This document shows positions 1 to 5,737 of a DNA stretch of 12,097 nt, piece after piece. The translations under genes were made by a program, and so were the position numbers. Each line of letters opens with the position of its first letter. The stretch's first letter is position 1. A model generated the notes under the pieces. That model worked only from the letters and a program-made list of their open reading frames with translations, was not told the origin of the DNA and searched no databases. Source of the stretch: Opitutales bacterium (GTDB lineage Bacteria > Verrucomicrobiota > Verrucomicrobiia > Opitutales > Oceanipulchritudinaceae); NCBI GenBank assembly GCA_007123395.1, contig SKLD01000124.1, forward strand, positions 1 through 12,097. Direction: 5' to 3'.

Positions 1-777
1 CGAATAGGTGCGGTAGGCCTCTGCCAAGGTGAAGTCGCGCTTCCACACGAGGTCGGGGTTCTCCCGCTTTGAGCGCCCGCGCCAGCCTCCGTCCATCTCC
101 AGACCGCACTCTTCGGGGTTGTCACGGAAGAACAAATACACAATCGCGCTGACGGCGAAACTGATGACGACCGCGTTGACAAGGTAGGCCCCGCGCCAAC
201 CGAAGAAGCGGATCTGCCAGTCTAGAAAGAGCGGCGCGAGGGCAAAAGAGAATCCGACGATGACGGCACCGAGCCCGCCCACGAATCCCCGCCGCCGGTT
301 CCACCACTTGGACTGCACGGAGCGCGCGGCAAGCGTCATCATACCTTGCCCGAAAAAACGGATGAGAAAGAAACCTCCCGTCATCACCACCGCCCCGGCG
401 GCAACCCCGCCGCCGAACAAAGGCGCGAGCCCGGCCGCGATCCGATCGACCACCGCCATAAATGCCAGTGCGCCGCCGAAAGCGATGCACGCGAGAATGC
501 CGAACCACCGCGCACCCATGCGGTCGAACAGCCGCCCGGCGGCGGGCAGGAAAAAGGCGCTCAGGGCCGTTCCAATGAGGTAAGTGACCGTCAAATGCAC
601 ACGCGGCAGCCCCGTCTCCTCGATGAACACATCGGTAAAGACACTCACCCCCATGGTCTGGCCGGGGATGCTCGCGACGACCGTGAGCGTGGCGGCGGCC
701 GTCACCACCCAGCCGTAGAAAAAAGGCGTCCGCGCGGGGTCGAACGGACGCTGCGGCGAGAGCGCGGGCAACCTCAC
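1..777 (-). CDS. MFS transporter (OFA/monocarboxylate-like), C-terminus beyond window edge
   Basis: This is the N-terminal part of an inner-membrane major facilitator superfamily carrier, 259 codons with no stop before the left edge. After a short polar N-terminus, TM1 begins with FFYGWVVTAAATLTVVAS; the FYGW opening is typical of oxalate/formate and monocarboxylate-like MFS proteins. A conserved-type loop GRLFDRMGARW follows the second hydrophobic segment, and KWWNRRRGFVGGLGA precedes another. About six hydrophobic segments can be counted, ending with FFRDNPEECGLEMDGG, which looks like the start of the central cytoplasmic loop, so roughly half the protein is present. No ATG precedes TM1. The GTG at 775-777 overlaps the typA stop as GTGA, which suggests translational coupling to typA. 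The substrate cannot be told from the sequence; monocarboxylate or sugar-acid transport is a guess from family resemblance only. Confidence 0.85.
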   Translation of the reverse strand, partial: MRLPALSPQRPFDPARTPFFYGWVVTAAATLTVVASIPGQTMGVSVFTDVFIEETGLPRVHLTVTYLIGTALSAFFLPAAGRLFDRMGARWFGILACIAFGGALAFMAVVDRIAAGLAPLFGGGVAAGAVVMTGGFFLIRFFGQGMMTLAARSVQSKWWNRRRGFVGGLGAVIVGFSFALAPLFLDWQIRFFGWRGAYLVNAVVISFAVSAIVYLFFRDNPEECGLEMDGGWRGRSKRENPDLVWKRDFTLAEAYRTYS

Positions 778-2588
778 GACGCCACGCGTTTCTCGTGCTT
801 GCGCCGTTCGTTCGCGTCGAGAATGCGTTTGCGCAAGCGGAGTTGTTTTGGCGTCGCTTCGACGTATTCATCGGGCTCGATGTACTCGATGGCGCGTTCG
901 AGACTGAAGCGCACGGGAGGGGCGAGAGCAATGCCCTTGCCTTCGCCCGAGGAGCGAAAGTTGACGAGGTGCTTTGCCTTCGTGGGATTGACCGGCATGT
1001 CGTGCTTGCGCGGATTTTCACCCACGATTTGGCCGGCGTAGACTTCGTCGCCCGGCGCGACGAAGAGCTTGCCGCGGTCCTGCAAAGCGTCGAGGGCGAA
1101 AGCCATCACCTTGCCCCGTTCCATGGAGACGAGCGTGCCCGCTTGGCGCGAGACGATTTCCCCCGCGACCGGTTTGTAGGCTTCGAAGAGGTGGCTCATC
1201 ACCCCGTGGCCGCTTGTCATGTTGAGGAGGTCGGTCTCAAAGCCGATCAACCCGCGCGTGGGGATGGTCGCCTCCACCGTGACGCCCCCGCGGTGGTGCT
1301 CAATGTTGGAGATTTGTCCGCGGCGGCGGGCGAGGTTTTCCATGACACCGCCGAGGTGTTCCTCCGGCACTTCCACCCAGAGCGTCTCAAAGGGCTCATG
1401 GCGCTCGCCGTCGATTTCGCGCAATATCACCGTGGGGCGCGACACCAGCAGCTCGTAGCCCTCGCGGCGCATCTGCTCCACGAGAATGGCGATCTGCATC
1501 GTGCCGCGGGCCGTGACGCTGAACCGCGTGCCCTCGCCCGTATCCTCCACGCGGATGGACACGTTGGTTTTTGTCTCGCGCACGAGGCGCTCGCGGATCT
1601 GCCGCGAGGTCACCAGCTTGCCGTCGCGGCCCGCGAAGGGTCCGTCGTTCACGGCAAACTCCATCTGGATCGTGGGCGGGTCGATCTCGACAAAGGGCAG
1701 CGGCTCGGCGGCGGAGTCGGCGGACACCGTGTCGCCGATGTCGACCTCGTCGAAACCCGCGAGACCGACGATGTCGCCCGCCTCGCCGACGGCAGACTCG
1801 TTTGACCGCAGCCCTGCGTAGGTGAAGACCTTCGTCACCTTGAGGCGCTGCCGCGTACCGTCCTTGCGCAGGGCATGTACGACCGCGCCCGTCTCTACGG
1901 AACCGCTGAGGATCCGCCCCACGGCCACACGCCCGACAAAGTCGTCCCAGTCGATGTTGCTCACGAGCATGCGGAAGTCACCCTCCTCCACAACCGGCGC
2001 GGGGATCGTCTCCAGAATGGTGTCAAAGAGCGCCTTCATGTCCTCCCGCGGACCGTCGAGACCGGCGTCTGCCCAGCCGTTCTTCGCGCTCGCGTAGAGA
2101 AAGGGGGCGTTGAACTGATTTTCGTCGGCTTCCAATTCGAGAAACAACTCCAGCACCTTGTCATGCACGCGCTCGGGTTCGGCGAACTCGCGGTCGACCT
2201 TGTTCACGACAACAATCGGTTTGAGGCCGTGCGAGAGCGCCTTGCGCAGGACAAACCGGGTCTGCGCCTGCGGGCCTTCGTAAGCGTCGACGAGAAGCAG
2301 CACCCCGTCGACCATCTTCATCACCCGCTCCACCTCGCCGCCGAAGTCGGCGTGTCCCGGCGTGTCCACGATGTTGATCAAGTGGTCGCCCCAGCGCACC
2401 GCCGTGTTCTTCGCGCGGATGGTGATGCCCTTCTCGCGCTCAAGATCCATGGAGTCCATGACCCGTTCCTCGACGCGCTGGTTGTCACGGAAGGTGCCGC
2501 TCTGGCGCAGCATCTGGTCCACGAGCGTGGTCTTGCCGTGGTCAACGTGCGCAATGATGGCGATGTTTCGAATGTGCGGGTTCTGCAT
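774..2588 (-). CDS. typA: Ribosome-associated GTPase TypA/BipA
   Basis: This is a translational GTPase of the EF-G/LepA group that binds the 70S ribosome and is known in other bacteria to act in 50S assembly, low-temperature growth and stress adaptation. It has 604 residues, against about 607 in E. coli. The GTPase motifs are complete: G1 AHVDHGKT (13-20), G2 Thr near 56 in EKGITI, G3 DTPGH (75-79), G4 NKVD (129-132) and G5 SAK (167-169). An EF-Tu domain-2-like barrel, an EF-G domain-V-like part and the TypA-specific C-terminus follow, with GENPRKHDM, KAKHLVNFRSS and a basic tail. The start MQNPHIRNIAIIAHVDHGK matches the family N-terminus and has AGGG (2594-2597) five bases upstream. The open frame runs 46 codons further upstream to 2726, but that would overlap the divergent mutase gene and adds nothing family-like. 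The stop overlaps the start of the MFS gene. Confidence 0.97.
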   Translation of the reverse strand: MQNPHIRNIAIIAHVDHGKTTLVDQMLRQSGTFRDNQRVEERVMDSMDLEREKGITIRAKNTAVRWGDHLINIVDTPGHADFGGEVERVMKMVDGVLLLVDAYEGPQAQTRFVLRKALSHGLKPIVVVNKVDREFAEPERVHDKVLELFLELEADENQFNAPFLYASAKNGWADAGLDGPREDMKALFDTILETIPAPVVEEGDFRMLVSNIDWDDFVGRVAVGRILSGSVETGAVVHALRKDGTRQRLKVTKVFTYAGLRSNESAVGEAGDIVGLAGFDEVDIGDTVSADSAAEPLPFVEIDPPTIQMEFAVNDGPFAGRDGKLVTSRQIRERLVRETKTNVSIRVEDTGEGTRFSVTARGTMQIAILVEQMRREGYELLVSRPTVILREIDGERHEPFETLWVEVPEEHLGGVMENLARRRGQISNIEHHRGGVTVEATIPTRGLIGFETDLLNMTSGHGVMSHLFEAYKPVAGEIVSRQAGTLVSMERGKVMAFALDALQDRGKLFVAPGDEVYAGQIVGENPRKHDMPVNPTKAKHLVNFRSSGEGKGIALAPPVRFSLERAIEYIEPDEYVEATPKQLRLRKRILDANERRKHEKRVAS

Positions 2589-2655
2589 GGCGGCCCTGTC
2601 CAATCTGATTAGAGAAAAACCATCGAACATGCACCGGTCCGAGCCGCGCCGCGAG

Positions 2656-2681
2656 CAGAAAAAAGTTCTGTCGCCACGTGG
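2656..2681. promoter_or_regulatory. Two palindromes between divergent typA and apgM
   Basis: The 118-bp gap between the two divergent starts (2589-2706) contains an inverted repeat CAGAA-N5-TTCTG (2656-2670) and a perfect 8-bp palindrome CCACGTGG (2674-2681). Either could be an operator serving one or both genes. No convincing -35/-10 pair was found for either gene here. That these are binding sites is inference; short palindromes can arise by chance. Confidence 0.25.
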
Positions 2682-2706
2682 ACCTCCCCCTCCATACTGC
2701 GCGCCA

Positions 2707-3906
2707 ATGAAATACGTCATGGTCATCGCGGACGGCGCGGCCGATCACCCGCTCGGCGAACTCGGCGGGCGCACGCCCTTTGAAGCCGCGCGCAAGCCGC
2801 ACACCGACGCCCTCGCCCGCGCCGGGCTCTGCGGCACCGCCGCGACCACGCCGCCCGGCTTCAGCGCGGGGTCCGACATCTGCTGCCTCTCCCTCCTCGG
2901 CTACGACCCGGCGCAATACCACCGCGGGCGCAGTCCCCTCGAGGCCGCCGCCCTCGGCATCGACCTCGGCTCGGGCGACTGGGTACACCGGTGCAACCTC
3001 GTCACCATCGAAGACGGGATCATGCGCGACCATTCCGCCGGGCACCTACCGAGCGAGGACAGCCGCCGCCTCCTCCGCGACCTCGCCGCCGAAGTCCGCT
3101 GCCCCGGCCTCGAATTCCACCCCGGCGTGAGCTACCGCAACCTCCTCGCCGACCGCGGTGGCCGCGCCTACGCTGACGTCACGACCGTGCCGCCCCACGA
3201 CATCCCCGGCGAATCCGCCGCCGCCCACCTGCCCTCCGGCGGGGCCAACGCCGCGCTCCTGCGCGAAATCTTCGAGACAAGCGGCCGCCTCTTCGCCGGC
3301 CACGAAGTCAACCGCCGACGCACCGCCGCCGGGCAACGCCCCGCCACCCACGTCTGGCTCTGGGGCAGCGGCCAAAAGCCGCAGATGCCCGCCTTCGCTG
3401 ATCTCCACGGTCTGCGCGGCGGCATCATCACCGCCGTCGACCTCCTCGCCGGTATTGGCGCGCTCATCGGCTTCGAGCGCATCGAGGTGCCCGGGATCAC
3501 CGGCTACCACGACACCGACTACGCCGCCAAGGGACGCCACGCCATCGATGCCCTCGGGCACCTCGACTTCGTCGTCGTACACGTGGAAGCCCCCGACGAA
3601 GCCTCCCACCAAGGCGACGCCGCCACAAAGGTCGCCAGCATCGAGGCCATCGACACCCATATCGTCGGCCCCCTCCTCGAAAACCTGCGCGCCCGCGGCG
3701 GGAGCAGCTGGCGCCTCCTCTACCTGCCCGACCACTACACCTGCGTCGACAACCGCAAGCACGACCCCACCCCCGTGCCCTTCCCCATGGCGGGCACCGG
3801 CCTCGCCCCCGGCGGTGCAAGCGCCTTCACCGAACGCGAGGCCGCCTCCGGCCTTCACCTCGAACGCGGTCACGATCTCCTCCCGCGCTTCTTCCGGACG
3901 CCATGA
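2707..3906 (+). CDS. apgM: 2,3-bisphosphoglycerate-independent phosphoglycerate mutase, archaeal (ApgM) type
   Basis: This is a cytosolic metal-dependent enzyme of the alkaline phosphatase superfamily, expected to interconvert 3-phosphoglycerate and 2-phosphoglycerate in glycolysis and gluconeogenesis. It has 399 residues, the usual length of the ApgM family and shorter than the roughly 510-residue GpmI. The N-terminus MKYVMVIADGAADHPLGELGG carries a metal-ligand Asp9. AGSDICCLSLLGYDP contains the presumed phosphate-accepting Ser56, and HRGRSPLEAAALGIDL is a family signature. Near the C-terminus VHVEAPDEASHQGD (Asp297, His301) and PDHYTCVDNRKHDPTPVPF (Asp342, His343, His352) supply the other metal ligands. 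The start at MKYVMV is set by homology. The frame stays open about 345 bases upstream, but that stretch is antisense to typA. No Shine-Dalgarno site is visible. Some members of this bacterial clade have been named a proposed homoserine kinase on genomic context; no threonine pathway gene is nearby, so mutase is the better call. Confidence 0.9.
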   Translation: MKYVMVIADGAADHPLGELGGRTPFEAARKPHTDALARAGLCGTAATTPPGFSAGSDICCLSLLGYDPAQYHRGRSPLEAAALGIDLGSGDWVHRCNLVTIEDGIMRDHSAGHLPSEDSRRLLRDLAAEVRCPGLEFHPGVSYRNLLADRGGRAYADVTTVPPHDIPGESAAAHLPSGGANAALLREIFETSGRLFAGHEVNRRRTAAGQRPATHVWLWGSGQKPQMPAFADLHGLRGGIITAVDLLAGIGALIGFERIEVPGITGYHDTDYAAKGRHAIDALGHLDFVVVHVEAPDEASHQGDAATKVASIEAIDTHIVGPLLENLRARGGSSWRLLYLPDHYTCVDNRKHDPTPVPFPMAGTGLAPGGASAFTEREAASGLHLERGHDLLPRFFRTP

Positions 3907-4013
3907 CCTTGCGCTTCGTCGGAGACCGGCACTTTGACCGTGTCGCAGCCCTTCGAGAGACAACGGTTCTTCCAGTCTCCGCCCGACATCCGAGCAACAG
4001 ACCGAAAGACCGG

Positions 4014-4041
4014 TTGACTTTCAAAGGGAGTCACTTACAAA
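4014..4041 (+). promoter_or_regulatory. Candidate sigma-70 promoter for the DUF3185-like gene
   Basis: TTGACT (4014-4019) is followed after 16 bases by TACAAA (4036-4041), about 87 bases before the start codon. The -35 is five of six to consensus and the -10 four of six. It lies in the 221-bp gap after apgM, which otherwise holds nothing recognisable and no clear terminator. This is a pattern match only. Confidence 0.35.
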
Positions 4042-4127
4042 ACTTTTCAGACAGTCTTCCGCTTGATTTCAGGCATTTTAATTCGCTAAACGACCGCAAC
4101 CGCGCCACTCCAACCACCAACACCACC

Positions 4128-4334
4128 ATGCAAAAAGTAATCGGTCTCGCACTTGTCCTCGTGGGTATCGTCCTTCTCTACTACGGTTACCAGGAAGGCG
4201 AGTCCCTCGCCTCGACGGTCAAAGAGACGATCACCGGATCGCCCACGGACCGGTCGCTCACCCTCGTCATCGCGGGAATCATCTGCGCCTGCCTTGGCAT
4301 AGGCCTGGTCTTCACGGGCGGGCGGCGGCGGTAG
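4128..4334 (+). CDS. Small two-TM membrane protein, DUF3185-like
   Basis: This is a 68-residue protein with two hydrophobic segments, about residues 3-20 (VIGLALVLVGIVLLYYGY) and 45-63 (LTLVIAGIICACLGIGLVF). They flank a short polar loop containing EGESLASTVKETITGSPTDRS, and the protein ends in a basic GGRRR tail. The arrangement of a start like MxKVIGLxLxxVGIVLL, then a GxxxSxSLxS-type stretch, then TGxPTDxS before TM2, matches my memory of DUF3185, an inner-membrane family of unknown function. The same frame is open back to an ATG at 3903 overlapping the apgM stop. The extra 75 residues are polar and unlike the family, so the internal ATG is chosen. The start has no Shine-Dalgarno site and follows a CA-rich leader. 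The 3' end faces trxB with only 7 bp between the two stop codons. Confidence 0.85.
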   Translation: MQKVIGLALVLVGIVLLYYGYQEGESLASTVKETITGSPTDRSLTLVIAGIICACLGIGLVFTGGRRR

Positions 4335-4341
4335 CGGATCG

Positions 4342-5274
4342 TTACGCCGTCTCCGCCAGCCAACGCTCGGCCTCGATGGCAGCTTGGCAGCCCATGCCCG
4401 CCGCCGTAATCGCTTGGCGGTAAACGTGGTCCGCGCAGTCGCCCGCGACATACACGCCGGGGATATTCGTGCGCACAGCGCTCTTTCCCTCGGGAATAAG
4501 GTAGCCGTTTTCGTCCAACGGCAACTGCCCGGCAAACGGCGCCGTGTTCGGGATGTGCCCGATGGCGATGAAGAAGCCCTTACAAGGCACCTCGCCCGTC
4601 TCCCCCGACTTCACGTTGCGCACCCGCACGGCACGCGTCATCCCTTCGCCGTCGGCAAGCACTTCCTCGGGCACCGAATCCCACAGCACCTCGATCTTCT
4701 CGTTGGCGAGCACGCGGTCGGCCATGATCTTCGAGGCCCGTAACTCGTCGCGGCGGTGGATGAGCGTCACCTTCGAACAGAAACGCGTGAGAAAGAGCGA
4801 CTCCTCCGCCGCACTGTCGCCACCGCCCACCACCACGACCTCCATACCACGGTAAAACGCGCCATCGCAGGTCGCGCAGGTGCTCACGCCTTTGCCGCCC
4901 CACATCTCCTGTTCGCCGGGAATGCCCAGCGTGCGGGGCCGCGCCCCCGTCGCAATGATAAGCGCACGCGCCTCGTGCAGGGTGCCGTCATCCGTTTTCA
5001 GCCGCTTCACCCCGGCGTCGAGGTCCGCCGAATCCACCTTCGCGAACGCCGTGCGCGCGCCAAAACGCTCCGCCTGCTTGCGCATCTTGTCCATCAGTTC
5101 GAACCCATCGATGCCCTCCGGCCAGCCCGGAAAATTCTCCACCTCGCTCGTCGTCGTGAGCTGCCCACCGGGCTGGGTGCCCTCGAGGACGAGCGGATTG
5201 AGGTTCGCCCGCGCCGCATAAACCGCCGCCGTAAGACCCGCACAGCCGGTCCCGAGAATGATTATGTCTTCCAT
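4342..5274 (-). CDS. trxB: Thioredoxin-disulfide reductase
   Basis: This is a cytosolic flavoenzyme that passes electrons from NADPH through FAD and a redox-active disulfide to thioredoxin. It has 310 residues, normal for the low-Mr bacterial type. The FAD-binding loop is GTGCAGLTAAVYAARA (8-23); the usual GSGPAG has Cys11 in place of Pro. PGGQLTTTSEVENFPG (36-50) follows. The catalytic CATC is at 133-136 in STCATCDGAFYRG, the NADPH-binding GGGDSAAEE at 150-158, HRRDELRAS marks NADPH preference, and the second FAD motif VYVAGDCAD ends the active core. The ATG at 5272-5274 is taken as the start because MEDIIILGTG fits the family. A TTG two codons upstream (5278-5280) is the alternative but lies partly inside a hairpin. 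The gene stands alone, with no thioredoxin gene beside it. Confidence 0.97.
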   Translation of the reverse strand: MEDIIILGTGCAGLTAAVYAARANLNPLVLEGTQPGGQLTTTSEVENFPGWPEGIDGFELMDKMRKQAERFGARTAFAKVDSADLDAGVKRLKTDDGTLHEARALIIATGARPRTLGIPGEQEMWGGKGVSTCATCDGAFYRGMEVVVVGGGDSAAEESLFLTRFCSKVTLIHRRDELRASKIMADRVLANEKIEVLWDSVPEEVLADGEGMTRAVRVRNVKSGETGEVPCKGFFIAIGHIPNTAPFAGQLPLDENGYLIPEGKSAVRTNIPGVYVAGDCADHVYRQAITAAGMGCQAAIEAERWLAETA

Positions 5275-5308
5275 GGGCAAGGGAACTTGCGGAAAGTTCC
5301 CTCGCCTC
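5275..5308 (-). promoter_or_regulatory. Leader hairpin of trxB that may bridge a Shine-Dalgarno site to the start
   Basis: Reading the trxB transcript, GAGG (5305-5308) is followed by CG, then a perfect 9-bp inverted repeat with a 5-base loop (arms 5294-5302 and 5280-5288), then UGCCC and the AUG. In the linear leader GAGG is too far from the AUG to serve, but if the hairpin folds the gap becomes about seven bases. AGGGA inside the 5' arm could instead be the binding site and be hidden by the fold. The repeat is seen directly; the mechanism is inference. A DNA-level operator is another reading. Confidence 0.5.
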
Positions 5309-5405
5309 GCCAGTCCAAAACTCCCGTTTACACCAGCCGCAAAATATAATTGCCCTGATTAAATTCAAGATCTCAGAGATAAACCAAAAATTTCCCTTTT
5401 AGGTA

Positions 5406-5438
5406 AGGATACACAATGAGCGACTAAAAACGTATCCT
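5406..5438. repeat. Inverted repeat AGGATAC-N19-GTATCCT
   Basis: The arms of 7 bp at 5406-5412 and 5432-5438 are perfectly complementary. A second, competing pair, GTAAGG (5403-5408) and CCTTAC (5451-5456), overlaps the left arm, so an RNA from this region could take two alternative folds. No run of T follows closely, so it is not a standard terminator. The significance is uncertain. Confidence 0.3.
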
Positions 5439-5702
5439 GATTGCCCAGTCCCTTACTATTCATTTATTTTAGTCACAAATACTTAAGAGGATGCATGGCC
5501 CCCTATTATTTATCTCAGAAATATACAATAAATTGATTTCAGATCATCAGTCACCTAATAATCCGCGTATAAATGAACCAAAATACCTGCTTTCTACCAT
5601 TGCATTCCTTACGACTGGCATGGCACCTCCCGCCGGGGGCGCGATCCGGGCTGTGACCGCTTTTAAGAGGATCGGTTGGTTCGGCCGAGAGCGATAGGAT
5701 CG

Positions 5703-5733
5703 TTGACAATTACGCGCTTATTCGGCGTATTTG
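5703..5733 (+). promoter_or_regulatory. Candidate sigma-70 promoter of the hybrid kinase gene
   Basis: A perfect -35 hexamer TTGACA (5703-5708) lies just upstream of the kinase gene. The -10 is poorer: CGTATT (5726-5731, 17-base spacer) or TATTTG (5728-5733, 19-base spacer). Transcription from it would begin at about 5737-5741, right at the GTG/ATG start pair, so the mRNA might be leaderless. The segment AGGATCG abuts the -35 and is repeated 28 bases upstream (5668 and 5696), a possible activator or operator site. Confidence 0.4.
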
Positions 5734-5737
5734 CACA

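Larger units (their letters stand above)
5303..5737. other. AT-rich intergenic region without a recognisable gene
   Basis: This stretch separates the divergent trxB and hybrid kinase genes. By hand count 5341-5580 is about 33% G+C, far below the GC-rich genes on both sides; after about 5620 composition returns to GC-rich. I see no tRNA, insertion-sequence end or transposase remnant. A 68-codon frame at 5491-5697 lacks protein-like character. The stretch contains an inverted repeat (5406-5438), a 10-bp direct repeat TTAAGAGGAT (5483-5492 and 5663-5672), a weak plus-strand promoter-like pair TTGATT (5533-5538) and AATAAT (5557-5562), and on the minus strand a possible trxB -10, TATATT (5343-5348), without a well-spaced -35. 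It may hold the regulatory sites of both neighbours or an unannotated small RNA, but nothing proves either. Confidence 0.6.

Noticed and set aside
122..1021. 299-codon minus-strand frame across the MFS/typA junction
   Set aside because: It is out of frame with both typA and the MFS gene and gives an Arg-rich, unstructured translation; the GTG-started frame beside it gives clear membrane helices.
795..1805. 336-codon open frame on the plus strand
   Set aside because: It is a mirror frame of typA; the residue composition is that of a shadow and typA shows every GTPase motif.
2589..2726. 46-codon N-terminal extension of typA
   Set aside because: It would overlap the apgM start and does not resemble TypA N-termini; MQNPHIRNIAII fits the family and has an AGGG site.
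3046..3963. 305-codon open frame on the minus strand
   Set aside because: It is antisense to the phosphoglycerate mutase. It is Gly/Ala/Val-rich low-complexity sequence with no family pattern.
3903..4127. 75-codon N-terminal extension of the DUF3185-like protein overlapping the apgM stop as ATGA
   Set aside because: The extension is polar and compositionally odd, whereas the internal Met begins directly at the conserved first TM segment. A candidate promoter also lies inside this stretch.
5622..5658. GC-rich hairpin-like patch as a terminator or integron attC-type site
   Set aside because: The CTCCC/GGGGG pairing is short, no T-run follows, and no core sites or integrase are visible.
5491..5697. 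68-codon open frame in the AT-rich gap
   Set aside because: Its AAGAGG-like upstream sequence is too close to the ATG. The composition changes abruptly half way and no known family is recognisable.
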